A stretch of 64,000 nt of DNA, taken from contig OZ247499.1 in NCBI GenBank assembly GCA_965233625.1, positions 4,278,001 through 4,342,000 of the forward strand. Direction: 5' to 3'. The notes beneath the pieces are model-generated. The model was not told the origin of the DNA, did not search any database, and saw nothing but the letters and a program-made list of their open reading frames with translations. The position numbers and the translations under genes are program-made. This DNA is from G965233625 sp965233625. GTDB taxonomy: Bacteria; Planctomycetota; Planctomycetia; Pirellulales; Pirellulaceae. Below, one piece after another: positions 1-8,150 of the stretch (positions are counted from its first letter, which is position 1; the number at the start of each line of letters is the position of its first letter).

Positions 1-408
1 AGTCTGGATGATGTTGACCCGCGTCGCGCTTACGCCAACGTCAGCTCCAGCCTCCGGCCCACGCGTCCGGGACTAGCTCCCGGCGGTACGCCGCCCGGCA
101 TTCAGAACCCGGATCTGTTCGCGCTGATCGCTTCTTCAAGTCCCAGTTGGGGGACCGACCGCGGCTTCTCATGGCTGTGGGGCCGCGAGCACCGCACGCT
201 GGTGGGCGGCTATCACGCACCCAACAGCCCGGCTCCTGATGTCAGCGGTCACGGCCGCGGATGGTTCGCAGCCCGAAGTTATCACCCCGGCGGCGTGCAG
301 GTCTGCCTGGCCGACGGAAGCGGGCGTTTCGTCGCTGACACCGTCCACCTGGACACATGGCGGAACCTATTCGCCCGCAACGATGGGCAGGTGCTGCAGG
401 ACTATTGA
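1..408 (+). CDS. DUF1559 (pilin-like, H-X9-DG) protein, C-terminal part
   Basis: The reading frame is open from base 1 to a TGA at 406-408, so only the last 135 residues are present. The segment SYHPGGVQVCLADGSGRFV matches the C-terminal signature of DUF1559 proteins, where His and Asp-Gly are separated by about nine residues, and the end TWRNLFARNDG is also typical. Complete members of the family have a type IV pilin-like N-terminus, as in the two full genes at 52421 and 56869. They are secreted or cell-surface proteins of planctomycetes with no established function. The start lies outside the window. Confidence 0.85.
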   Translation, partial: SLDDVDPRRAYANVSSSLRPTRPGLAPGGTPPGIQNPDLFALIASSSPSWGTDRGFSWLWGREHRTLVGGYHAPNSPAPDVSGHGRGWFAARSYHPGGVQVCLADGSGRFVADTVHLDTWRNLFARNDGQVLQDY

Positions 409-463
409 TCCTGAGAAGTCCCGGCGATTCCCTCCATTTGTACTTCATCACAAGCTATCTGAT

Positions 464-1921
464 ATGACTGAAAACACTTTTAGAAGCTGGCCATCCGCCG
501 TCCTTACAACCCTTGCCTTGATAGCGCCCAGCGCCTTTCTACCCGCTATCTCCCAGGCGGCAGAACCAGAAACACAAGCCGCAACGCCGCAACGCTGGCC
601 CGGTTTTCTCGGCGCCGGAGCCACGCCACTGGCGGAAGAATCGCTGCCGCTAACCTGGTCGGCTACCCAGAACATCGCCTGGAAAACCGCCTTGCCGGGC
701 CAGGGGCAGTCGAGCCCTATCATCTGGGGCAACCGCGTCTTCGCCACTTCAATCACAGGGCCGCTGAAGAACGATTGTCACGTCGTGGCTGTCGATCTTA
801 GCAGCGGCAAACAACTGTGGGATTACAGCACGCAGTCGGCGCAACCCGTGCGTTCCAATTACTTTCAAAGCCGCTCCGCCCCCACGCCGCTGGCCGATGC
901 CAGCCACATCTATGCATTCTTTGAAACCGGCAAGCTGCTGGCTCTGACACATGACGGTAAAGAAGTCTGGACGCGCAACCTGGTGGAAGACTATGGCGAA
1001 TTCCAGGTCCGAATCGGTCTGGCAGCGTCGCCACTTCAAACAAGCGACGCCATTGTGCTCGCCATCGATCATGAAGGTCCGTCGTACCTGCTGGCCGTCG
1101 AGAAACAAACCGGCAAGACGCTCTGGAAGACCAAGCGGTTCAGTCGTCAGAGTTACGCTTCGCCCGCATTGGTCACGGTGGGCAAACAGCAGCAGATTGT
1201 GATTAGTTCCAGCGGAAGCGTTGACGGTTACGATCCCGCCAGCGGCAAGCTGCTGTGGACCTATGAAGAAGTCGGCGGCAACCGCGCGACCACGCCGCTA
1301 CCGTATGCCGCCGGTCAGTTCCTGGTGGGCGCTTCGCCCGGTATGAACAACGAGCGGTTGAGCATGGCCAGAGAGTCGAACCTCGCAATGCGGATCAACA
1401 CGGCAGGCGGCAAGTTTACGCCGGAAGTGCTCTGGAAAACGGACCGCGCGATGCCCAGTTTCGGCTCGCCCATTGTGCACGCCGGCTACGCATACTGGCT
1501 GACATCGGCCGGCGTGCTGTACTGCTTCGATGCGGAAACCGGCAAGCAGATGTACGTGAAACGGCTTGGGCAGCCCTGCTGGGCAACACCGCTGGCAACC
1601 GGCTCTAGGATCTACTTCTTCGGCAAAAATGGCGCGACCAAAGTGATCGCCGCCGGGCCCGTCTTCAAGGAACTGGCGGAGAACATTCTGTTTGAAGAAG
1701 ACGATGCACTGGCCAACCTCCGCAACGGTCGCGACCGTTCGAAGCCGAAGACAGATGAAGAGCGAGCCAGGACCCGCCAGCAGATGGAAGAGCGTGGTGT
1801 GAAATTCGCTGACGCCGTGCAGTATGGATACGCCGCCGTGAATGGCCGGCTGGTGATCAAGACCGGCAGCGCGCTGTATTGCATCTCGGAAACCAAGGAC
1901 AGAAAGGCAGACGCCAGATGA
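464..1921 (+). CDS. Secreted PQQ-like beta-propeller protein
   Basis: A 485-residue protein. The start chosen is ATG 464, because it begins a clear signal peptide (hydrophobic stretch at about residues 9-26 ending SQAAEPE); upstream in-frame codons overlap the preceding DUF1559 gene. Repeated blade motifs are visible: a Trp followed by K/R, then Asp or Glu plus TGK or SGK, for example VDLSSGKQLWDY, VEKQTGKTLWKT, YDPASGKLLWTY and FDAETGKQMY. This is the WD40-like propeller related to PQQ dehydrogenases and BamB. No catalytic residues are evident, so a periplasmic scaffold or binding role is inferred. The stop overlaps the next start as ATGA, which suggests translational coupling to the haem protein. 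Confidence 0.85.
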   Translation: MTENTFRSWPSAVLTTLALIAPSAFLPAISQAAEPETQAATPQRWPGFLGAGATPLAEESLPLTWSATQNIAWKTALPGQGQSSPIIWGNRVFATSITGPLKNDCHVVAVDLSSGKQLWDYSTQSAQPVRSNYFQSRSAPTPLADASHIYAFFETGKLLALTHDGKEVWTRNLVEDYGEFQVRIGLAASPLQTSDAIVLAIDHEGPSYLLAVEKQTGKTLWKTKRFSRQSYASPALVTVGKQQQIVISSSGSVDGYDPASGKLLWTYEEVGGNRATTPLPYAAGQFLVGASPGMNNERLSMARESNLAMRINTAGGKFTPEVLWKTDRAMPSFGSPIVHAGYAYWLTSAGVLYCFDAETGKQMYVKRLGQPCWATPLATGSRIYFFGKNGATKVIAAGPVFKELAENILFEEDDALANLRNGRDRSKPKTDEERARTRQQMEERGVKFADAVQYGYAAVNGRLVIKTGSALYCISETKDRKADAR

Positions 1922-3192
1922 AAACCTTCCTACCCTTCGTCCCGTTCGTATATCTGGTTGTCTGCATCTTCAGCAGTAGCGTTCTGGTTGCTGGAGAGTT
2001 GCTGGACTTTGAATCGCCGCCTGTGAATTACTCGTCAACAGAGCCGGACAATGTGCTTTCGCAGTTGCAGGCAGACCTTGATTCTGGCAAACGGAAACTG
2101 ACTTTCGATCCTGGATACGGCTATCTCCGCGGGCTGTTAAAAGAGTTGAAGATTCCTGTCTCTTCGCAGATGCTTGTGTACGCGCGCAGCAGCGCTCAGC
2201 GGGCGCTGATCCACCCGGAAAATCCCCGTGCGGTCTATTTCGGCGACGATGCTTATCTGGCGGTTGTCCCGGGCGGCTTTATCGAACTGATCGTGCCGGA
2301 TGAACAGCTGGGTCTGGCGTTTTATAAAATCGAGCAGGAGCCAGAGAAGCCGCAACTGTCGCACCAGATTAGCCGCTGTATGACCTGCCATTCCTCAAGC
2401 CGTACGCGTAACATTCCGGGGCTTCAGGCGCGTTCGATGGTTGTCGATCCGAAGGGGCGACCGGTGTTTGCTGCGGGCAGTTTCCGCACGTCGCAGGCGA
2501 GTCCGCTTTCGGAGCGATGGGGTGGCTGGTACGTGACAGGTACGCATGGTGACGCGACACACCTGGGCAACTTCCATCTGCCCGATAGCCGCCGTCCTAA
2601 AAAACCCGTGCAGAATACGACGGGGCTTAACGTGAAGACGCTTGCCGGGCGGCTGGATACGTCGCGTTACCTGTCGCCGCACAGCGACATCGCCGCGCTG
2701 ATGGTCTTCGAACACCAGATCGACGTCCACAATCAGCTAAGCCGCGTGCAGTACGCCTGGCGGATTGCGCGGCACACCGGTAAACCAGATGCGTACTGGC
2801 AGGCGGAAAGCGAACGGCTGCTCGAGCAGATGCTCTTCACGGACGAAGCCAGATTGAAGGCGCCGGTGCGCGGGACTTCAGGCTTCACCGGCGAGTTTGC
2901 ACGCCGTGGTCCGCACGATGCACGCGGCCGCTCGCTCCGGCAATTGAATCTAAAGACACGACTGTTTGAGTATCCGTGCAGCTACATGATCTACTCAGAT
3001 TCATTCGCCATGTTGCCCAAGCAAGTCAAAAAACATTTCTACCGGCGGCTGGCAGAGGTGCTGAATGATCCAGATCCGCAGCAGCCGTTCACACATCTAA
3101 CGGCCACGAACCGTCAAGCACTGCGCGAGATACTGCCCGCCACCAAGCCGGACCTGCAACGCGTCTGGGAGAAGATACGTGAAGCCCGGTAG
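1918..3192 (+). CDS. Secreted protein with one c-type haem motif
   Basis: A 424-residue protein. ATG 1918 overlaps the upstream stop and is preceded by an AAGG element; the N-terminus is a signal peptide or anchor (hydrophobic residues 4-25). One CXXCH haem-binding motif, CMTCH, lies at residues 154-158, so the protein is probably a periplasmic c-type cytochrome with a single haem. No Met ligand region can be assigned with confidence, and the rest does not resemble a classical small cytochrome c. Coupling to the propeller gene suggests a shared periplasmic redox role (inference). A GC-rich inverted repeat (3183-3189 with 3201-3207) at the end of the gene could terminate it and the convergent sulfatase gene. 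Confidence 0.75.
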   Translation: MKTFLPFVPFVYLVVCIFSSSVLVAGELLDFESPPVNYSSTEPDNVLSQLQADLDSGKRKLTFDPGYGYLRGLLKELKIPVSSQMLVYARSSAQRALIHPENPRAVYFGDDAYLAVVPGGFIELIVPDEQLGLAFYKIEQEPEKPQLSHQISRCMTCHSSSRTRNIPGLQARSMVVDPKGRPVFAAGSFRTSQASPLSERWGGWYVTGTHGDATHLGNFHLPDSRRPKKPVQNTTGLNVKTLAGRLDTSRYLSPHSDIAALMVFEHQIDVHNQLSRVQYAWRIARHTGKPDAYWQAESERLLEQMLFTDEARLKAPVRGTSGFTGEFARRGPHDARGRSLRQLNLKTRLFEYPCSYMIYSDSFAMLPKQVKKHFYRRLAEVLNDPDPQQPFTHLTATNRQALREILPATKPDLQRVWEKIREAR

Positions 3193-3211
3193 GGCCGTCT
3201 CCGGGCTCTGA

Positions 3212-5137
3212 CTACAGGCCCTGAAAGTCGCTCCACTTATTCAGTCCGCTCTTCACCAGGGACCACTCCAAGGCCCAGGCCGTGAAGGCGGAGTAGAGGA
3301 AATCTTTCCAGGGCCGTTTAGAGCCGGGCGGCGCCAGCATCTGCTGCCTGGCTGCGCGGACTTCTTTCTCAAGCGGTTTGACGTCGTTGAAGGAAAGAGC
3401 CAGCGAACGCGCGACGTATAGCCGGAGATTTGGTTCTTTCATCGATAGAAGCTGGCGGTAGATGGGCACGGCGGACTTTTCGTCTCCGAGCCGGGCCAGG
3501 GCTTCGGCGGCAGTTGCACGCACGGTGGGATTGCTGCTTTGGAGTTTCGCTTGCAGGAATTTGCGGCACGGCTCTGAGCGATCCTGCCGGATAATGCGTT
3601 GCTGAATCGCCCAGAAGTCCAGCGCCGGGTCGTCGCCGCCGGGCAGTAGCTCTGCGTCAGGACGTGAAGCCTGATCTGCGGCGGCGAAGATAAGTTCAAT
3701 AGGGTATGTCTTGTCACTATTGAGAATCGTGTGCTGCGCAACACCAGCTTCGATCGCCCGGCGATGCATGTCTGGCTCTGTCAGAAATCCGCTGTCGCGT
3801 GTCTTCAGAATCCACGCTTTTAGCCTGGCAGCAAGTCGCGCCTTCACGCTGGCGAGCCGGCTGTCGCTGGCAAGATTCTGTTGCTCGTGAGGGTCGATCT
3901 GAATGTCGTACAATTCCTCAAACGGCCGCGGCTGCCACATCTTTGCAGATTGCCGCGTGTCGAGTCCGGCGTTGTGCAAACGGTGCAGTTCGATGAGGGA
4001 TTCTTTGTAAACCGGGCTAAGAATGTAACCCTCCTGCATCGGCGGCAGATGCGGAAGATAGTGGCGGATATACAAAAAACGGCCGTCGAAGACACAACGG
4101 CTAAGGTCATACATGTCGTCCGCGCGGTCACGTGCGCCGAATACATGCGAGCGCTGCTTCCCGGCAAAGATGCTCTGGCCGGCAAAGTATTCCGGTGCGT
4201 CGATCCCCGCCAGTTGCAGCGCGGTTGCAGGTAGATCGACATAAGAAATCAGATCTTTGCGGACAGCAGCCTGCCCCTGCTTTCCCTGGAATCTGGCGGG
4301 AAGATGCACGATCAGCGGCACGTGCAATCCCGTTAGATAAAGCCAACGTTTGTACCGCGGCAGCCCCATGCCGTGATCGGCCATCAGAAAGACGATGGTG
4401 TCGTCGGCCAGCCCGTCGGCTTCCAGCTGTTTCAGCACTTTGCCAAATTCAAGATCAAACACCGTGATCAATTCGTGATAACGCGCCCAGATGCGACGCA
4501 TCTCCGCCGAGTCCGGATGGTGTGGCGGCACGGTGATTTTCGCCAGATCGCGCGCCGCATCGCGCGGCAACATCTTAAGCGCTGCCGCCGCACGTTCCGG
4601 GCGGTTTCCGCTACCCTCGTGTGTACTGCCCAGGTTGTAAAAAGCGAAGAAGGGTTTTCCATCCGGGCAGTTAAACCACGGCGCGGCTTCGCGGTTGCCG
4701 GACCAGTCGTCAAACAATCCCTGGTCATCAAAGTTGTAATCCGTCTTGCCCCGCAAGGCGGTCCAGTAACCGTTGTCTTTAAAGATCTTCGCCAGCGGCG
4801 TGATCTCCTGCGGAAGCTGCACCTTGCAACGCAGATGCTGCGAACCTAGTGATGTAGCGTACATTCCCGTCGCCAGACAGGATCGCGAAGGCGAACAGAT
4901 CGGCGCCGTGGCATACGCCCGCTTAAACAGATGAGACCGCTTCGCAAACGCATCAATATTAGGCGTGCTCGCATCGGCCGATCCATAGCAGCCAAACAGT
5001 GGCGAGATGTCTTCTGCAACGATCCAGAGAATGTTCGGACGATCCACCGGCTCCGCCCGAAGAACCGCCGGACACATGACCGCCGACAATAGAAAACAGA
5101 TCAGCAGTCGCAAGCGAAAGAAGATGCGGTTTTTCAA
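3212..5137 (-). CDS. Sulfatase (type I, formylglycine-dependent) with HEAT-like C-terminus
   Basis: An exported arylsulfatase-family hydrolase of 641 residues. The N-terminus has a signal peptide followed by RPNILWIVAEDIS, the usual metal-site opening with ED in place of the common DD. The sulfatase signature CSPSRSCLATG is present, with Cys as the expected precursor of formylglycine, and HGMGLPRYK and DPHEQQNL fit the rest of the fold. Roughly the last 120 residues contain HEAT-like helices (NPTVRATAAEALARLGD). The start is set at TTG 5137, five bases after a GGAGAAG ribosome site. The longer frame would run through the tRNA-Arg gene and is an artefact. Substrates are probably sulfated polysaccharides (family inference). 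Confidence 0.88.
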   Translation of the reverse strand: MKNRIFFRLRLLICFLLSAVMCPAVLRAEPVDRPNILWIVAEDISPLFGCYGSADASTPNIDAFAKRSHLFKRAYATAPICSPSRSCLATGMYATSLGSQHLRCKVQLPQEITPLAKIFKDNGYWTALRGKTDYNFDDQGLFDDWSGNREAAPWFNCPDGKPFFAFYNLGSTHEGSGNRPERAAAALKMLPRDAARDLAKITVPPHHPDSAEMRRIWARYHELITVFDLEFGKVLKQLEADGLADDTIVFLMADHGMGLPRYKRWLYLTGLHVPLIVHLPARFQGKQGQAAVRKDLISYVDLPATALQLAGIDAPEYFAGQSIFAGKQRSHVFGARDRADDMYDLSRCVFDGRFLYIRHYLPHLPPMQEGYILSPVYKESLIELHRLHNAGLDTRQSAKMWQPRPFEELYDIQIDPHEQQNLASDSRLASVKARLAARLKAWILKTRDSGFLTEPDMHRRAIEAGVAQHTILNSDKTYPIELIFAAADQASRPDAELLPGGDDPALDFWAIQQRIIRQDRSEPCRKFLQAKLQSSNPTVRATAAEALARLGDEKSAVPIYRQLLSMKEPNLRLYVARSLALSFNDVKPLEKEVRAARQQMLAPPGSKRPWKDFLYSAFTAWALEWSLVKSGLNKWSDFQGL

Positions 5138-5156
5138 CGGACTTCTCCAGAAGAAG

Positions 5157-5230
5157 CACGCCCGGCAGGATTCGAACCTGCAACCCTCGGTTCCGAAGAC
5201 CGATGCGCTATCCAATTGCGCCACGGGCGC
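5157..5230 (-). tRNA. tRNA-Arg (anticodon TCG)
   Basis: Reading the minus strand from 5230, a full cloverleaf folds: acceptor GCGCCCG/CGGGCGT (one G-T pair), D-stem GCGC/GCGC, anticodon stem TCGGT/ACCGA with loop CTTCGGA giving anticodon TCG, and T-arm GCAGG-TTCGAAT-CCTGC. The discriminator is G and no CCA is encoded. Positions 5191-5230, the 5' half through the anticodon loop, are repeated exactly at 24036-24075, so this gene is the attachment site of the island and the present copy is rebuilt from chromosomal 3' and element-borne 5' halves. Confidence 0.95.
5191..5230 (-). repeat. attL: left 40-bp direct repeat (5' half of tRNA-Arg)
   Basis: A 40-bp sequence identical to 24036-24075 in the same orientation. 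It covers the tRNA 5' end through the anticodon loop. The sequences diverge immediately on both sides, as expected for the identity block of a site-specific integrase. Confidence 0.92.
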
Positions 5231-5298
5231 ATGTTGTGTGCTAACAACATGTTATAGTGTTCTCAGCCTGAGCGGCACTTGGTGTTTGAGACCACTTC

Positions 5299-5370
5299 TG
5301 ACACCCGCTAGGCTGATTTGAATAAGTCAGACACCTGCCCGGTCCAACGAGCAGGTGTCAAATGACACCA
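5299..5370. promoter_or_regulatory. Putative left arm-type sites for integrase/excisionase
   Basis: Copies of TGACACC(C/T)GC occur at 5299-5308 (plus), 5329-5338 (one mismatch, AGACACCTGC) and 5351-5360 (minus), with a weaker copy at 5363-5370 overlapping the integrase start. The same 10-mers recur at the right end (23906-23926). Location between the att core and the integrase start fits arm sites or an autoregulatory operator. Confidence 0.55.
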
Positions 5371-6594
5371 CCTGATTCTTTGACCAGCAAGGTGACGCCA
5401 TTGCAGAAATCTAACAAATCCGCGCGCAAAAACAAACCAGCGAAGCCCTACCCGGACTATCCGTTGTTCGCCCATGCGACGAACAGGTGGGCGAAAAAAA
5501 TTCGAGGCCGGTTTCATTACTTCGGGCCATGGGACGATCCTGACGGGGCGCTGAAGAAGTACCTCGATGAACGTGACTATCTTCACGCTGGTTTGCCTGT
5601 CCCGGTTGCATCGGACGCAGTCACCTTTAAGGTGCTATGCAATCGCTTTCTTAACGCTAAGCGAAAGCTCCAAGAGAACGGGGAGCTAAGCCCGCGATCT
5701 TTCCGCGACTACTACTCAACCTGCGAGCGAATAATCGAACACTTCGGCAGGCTTCGGCTGGTTGACAGCGTTGGGCCAAATGACTTCGAGCAGCTTCGTG
5801 AAGTTCTCTCAAGAACGAGAGGGCCGGTTGCACTTGGCAACGAGGTTATTCGTGTCCGAACCGTCTTTAAGTTCGGCTTTGATACAGAATTACTTAAAAG
5901 TCCAGTGCGCTACGGACAGTCATTCAACAAGCCAAGCAAGACTGTGCTACGACGTTCTCGCAATGCTTCACGCGCAGAGAACGGGAAGCGGATGTTTGAG
6001 CCGGACGAACTGAGAAAGATCATCGACGCCGCTGGCCAGCCATTGAGGGCTATGACACTTCTAGGCATCAACTGTGGATTTGGTCAGTCTGACATTTCGA
6101 GCCTGCCACAGTCGGCTCTCCGGCTCGACGAGGGGTGGGTCGAATACCCTCGACCCAAAACGGGCGTAGAACGCAGATGCCCGCTCTGGCCCGAAACGGT
6201 GGCAGCCTTGAAGGAAGCTATGCTTACCAGACCCGACCCCAAGGACGCCGCAGATGGCAAACTTGCCTTCCTCACAAAATATGGGCATCGTTGGGTGCGA
6301 ACCAATCCCAAAGGCACCGGGACTCCGAGCGATGCCCTCGGCAAGGTGTTTGCCAAGCTCTTAGAAAAACTTGGCATCAAGCGTCCATCCCTTTCTTTCT
6401 ACGGACTGCGCTACACATTTGAAACCATCGGCGGTAACTCACTGGATCAAGTCGCGGTGGATTCCATCATGGGGCATACCAGTGAAGAAATGGCCGCGCA
6501 CTATCGAGAAGAGGTCGGCGACGACCGGCTGTTGAATGTCTGCCAAACAATCCACCGCTGGTTATTCCAAGTGGAGGCGGAAAAAGTTGGATAA
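5362..6594 (+). CDS. int: Tyrosine-type integrase of the island
   Basis: A 410-residue site-specific recombinase. The N-terminal part (RFHYFGPWDDPDGALKKYL) and a SAM-like core-binding region (about 80-180) precede the catalytic domain. Conserved C-terminal pieces are GLRYTFET (box II Arg), IMGHTSEEMAAHY with the GH box and the probable nucleophile Tyr. The usual box I Arg, in TGxRxxE, is not at its normal place: the aligned segment reads NCGFGQSD. That segment is, from memory, common in planctomycete integrases. The gene lies directly inside attL, so it is the likely agent of integration at tRNA-Arg. Its start codon is in a repeated TGACACC box, suggesting self-control. The stop overlaps the next gene. 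Confidence 0.9.
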   Translation: MTPPDSLTSKVTPLQKSNKSARKNKPAKPYPDYPLFAHATNRWAKKIRGRFHYFGPWDDPDGALKKYLDERDYLHAGLPVPVASDAVTFKVLCNRFLNAKRKLQENGELSPRSFRDYYSTCERIIEHFGRLRLVDSVGPNDFEQLREVLSRTRGPVALGNEVIRVRTVFKFGFDTELLKSPVRYGQSFNKPSKTVLRRSRNASRAENGKRMFEPDELRKIIDAAGQPLRAMTLLGINCGFGQSDISSLPQSALRLDEGWVEYPRPKTGVERRCPLWPETVAALKEAMLTRPDPKDAADGKLAFLTKYGHRWVRTNPKGTGTPSDALGKVFAKLLEKLGIKRPSLSFYGLRYTFETIGGNSLDQVAVDSIMGHTSEEMAAHYREEVGDDRLLNVCQTIHRWLFQVEAEKVG

Positions 6595-7081
6595 GAAAAC
6601 CGGATACGATTGTCTAGCGCCAGACGACTTTGCCAGTGGCAAGCCGGAGAATATTGAGGAGATTCTGGCGAGGGCTAAGTCCTCAGATGAAGTCGCGGGG
6701 TTTCTAGCGAAGAAGTGGATTGAAGAGCATTGCCCGTCCTCGACGCAGATCACTCCCAGCGGTTCTGTGATTCAGTTGGTCTCAGAGGGCGAGACGGTTC
6801 AGCAAGGGGATGGACCGTCGAAGCCACAGCACTTTCAGTGGCAGGGCGTTAAGGAGAAGATACCGCCAATCCAACATCACCTAATTTCGATAATGTGGGA
6901 TCGCAAGCCTAGAGACGAAGATGACGTTGTAGAAGCGGTCTGGGGTTCCAAAGAACTGAAAGGGGACAGCAGCATTAGAACCGCCGTTTCGAGAGTGAAT
7001 CGAGTGTTTGAAGACTTCAACGCCCCATTGATTATGAGGAGGCTGAACGGGCAGATCACACTCGAAAGAAAAGCGTTGTAG
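6587..7081 (+). CDS. Winged-helix-like protein following the integrase
   Basis: A 164-residue protein if started at TTG 6587, which has GGAGG nine bases upstream and overlaps the integrase stop; an ATG at 6536 would overlap the integrase by 59 bases and has no better ribosome site. The C-terminal half (HHLISIMWDRKP through VVEAVWG and IRTAVSRVNRVFEDF) has the helix-helix-recognition helix-wing pattern of OmpR-type winged helices. It lacks a recognisable receiver domain. A DNA-binding role in excision or control of the element is inferred from position and fold. A strong terminator follows. Confidence 0.6.
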   Translation: MDKKTGYDCLAPDDFASGKPENIEEILARAKSSDEVAGFLAKKWIEEHCPSSTQITPSGSVIQLVSEGETVQQGDGPSKPQHFQWQGVKEKIPPIQHHLISIMWDRKPRDEDDVVEAVWGSKELKGDSSIRTAVSRVNRVFEDFNAPLIMRRLNGQITLERKAL

Positions 7082-7137
7082 AGTTACAAAACTGCAACGC
7101 AATCGAAACTATTTGGTAACACCGCGAAAGCTAGTTT

Positions 7138-7172
7138 AACCCTCGTCAACCTTTTTTGGGCGAGGGTTTTTT
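7138..7172 (+). terminator. Rho-independent terminator
   Basis: Stem AACCCTCG (7138-7145) pairs with CGAGGGTT (7161-7168), 15-base loop, followed by a T tract. It ends the integrase/winged-helix transcript just before the next ATG at 7174. Confidence 0.8.
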
Positions 7173-7173
7173 A

Positions 7174-7353
7174 ATGGCCAATTGTTCCGTTGAGCAGTAT
7201 TTCGACTCCATCCCTCCGTTGAGTGATCTACGGAGTCGTCTGTCGCGTTGCGTGCGGGAAGCGGCCCTTTTAAGAAAGCTCATCCGGTTGGCGGAGCAAC
7301 GGCAGCGCGTCTTGCAAGCAACCAATGCGGAGGCCAGCGGTGGAACCGACTGA
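7174..7353 (+). CDS. Small hypothetical protein
   Basis: A 59-residue protein starting MANCSVEQYF. The C-terminal two-thirds (LRSRLSRCVREAALLRKLIRLAEQRQR) is a basic amphipathic helix. There is no recognised domain. It starts directly after a terminator hairpin, so its promoter is unclear; part of the hairpin may overlap its ribosome-binding region. It overlaps the excisionase-like gene by 14 bases, which supports its being a real coding unit. Function unknown; a role in element maintenance is only suggested by position. Confidence 0.55.
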   Translation: MANCSVEQYFDSIPPLSDLRSRLSRCVREAALLRKLIRLAEQRQRVLQATNAEASGGTD

Positions 7354-7615
7354 TATTGCAGTCTGCTACACCCCTCCCAAGCTGGCAAAGCGGTGGGGCG
7401 TCAAAGCGGAAAAGGTAATCGCCTTTATCCGTAGTGGCGAGCTACGCGCGCTTGACGTGTCGATGCACCCCGGCGTTGGAAAGCCACGATTTCGCATTAC
7501 GCCGGAAGCGGTTAAGGACTTTGAGACCCGGCGTGAATCGCAACAAACGCCACCTAAGCCTCAAAAGCGGTCCCGCGCTAAAGAGAGCGATGAAATCGAC
7601 TACTTCCCGGCGTAG
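7340..7615 (+). CDS. Excisionase-like helix-turn-helix protein
   Basis: A 91-residue protein starting at GTG 7340, six bases after GGAGG; ATG 7325 is an alternative. Residues about 9-60 (YTPPKLAKRWGVKAEKVIAFIRSGELRAL, then RFRITPEAVKDFE) match the MerR/Xis-type winged helix-turn-helix used by excisionases and by helix-turn-helix type 17 proteins. The tail is basic (PKPQKRSRAKE). In an integrative element this protein probably directs excision by binding near the att arms, where the TGACACC(C/T)GC boxes are candidates. The sequence between this gene and 7872 shows no further gene. Confidence 0.7.
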   Translation: MEPTDIAVCYTPPKLAKRWGVKAEKVIAFIRSGELRALDVSMHPGVGKPRFRITPEAVKDFETRRESQQTPPKPQKRSRAKESDEIDYFPA

Positions 7616-7871
7616 TCTTCACCTTCAAGACTGCTGCGTCTCCGGCTAAACGCCATTAAGAGTACCAGAAAACGCAGAAATCTAGGGTTTTAATGGTGTC
7701 GCAGAACAAAGCACTCAACAACTGCGTGGCAATTGGTTAGTTCCGCACAAAGGACGTGCAGCGTCCACCACACTGTTGGGCCTGAACACAGTCCCAGCAG
7801 GGGACGGGGCGTCCGCCGTTATATGCACCGCCCCAGTGACAAATCTTTTTACTTGAATTCTGAGGATAAGC

Positions 7872-8084
7872 ATGAACACCCGCCGACCCTATGACGTTAT
7901 GCCCCACCGCGCTGGTGACGAAGTTAACCAATTGATCGCCGAACATCAGCCGACTGAACCTTGCCCAGCATGTGAAACTTGGGCAGTGAAAATCGGCGCT
8001 GGGGCCGGGCCGCACTGGAGATGGCTGGAATGTGCAGACTGCGGCAAGTTTGTGCGGTGGTTACCTAAGCCGAAGAAGGCATAA
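7872..8084 (+). CDS. Small zinc-ribbon protein
   Basis: A 70-residue protein with an AGGA ribosome site before ATG 7872. Two CXXC pairs (CPAC at residues 31-34 and CADC at about 54-57) separated by 19 residues form a typical zinc ribbon. It lies just upstream of the primase-helicase. Zinc ribbons of this size often accompany replication or transcription proteins, but no function can be assigned. A GC-rich hairpin near 8088-8118 follows; its T tract is on the minus strand. Confidence 0.65.
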   Translation: MNTRRPYDVMPHRAGDEVNQLIAEHQPTEPCPACETWAVKIGAGAGPHWRWLECADCGKFVRWLPKPKKA

Positions 8085-8150
8085 ACGAAAAAAGCCCCTC
8101 CGTTGGCGCGGTAAGGGCAAACTCAACCTAGGATTTGGAAAGCAAAAATA

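Noticed and set aside
5138..5224. N-terminal extension of the sulfatase
   Set aside because: This stretch is the reverse strand of tRNA-Arg and the spacer; the encoded residues are a known tRNA translation artefact.
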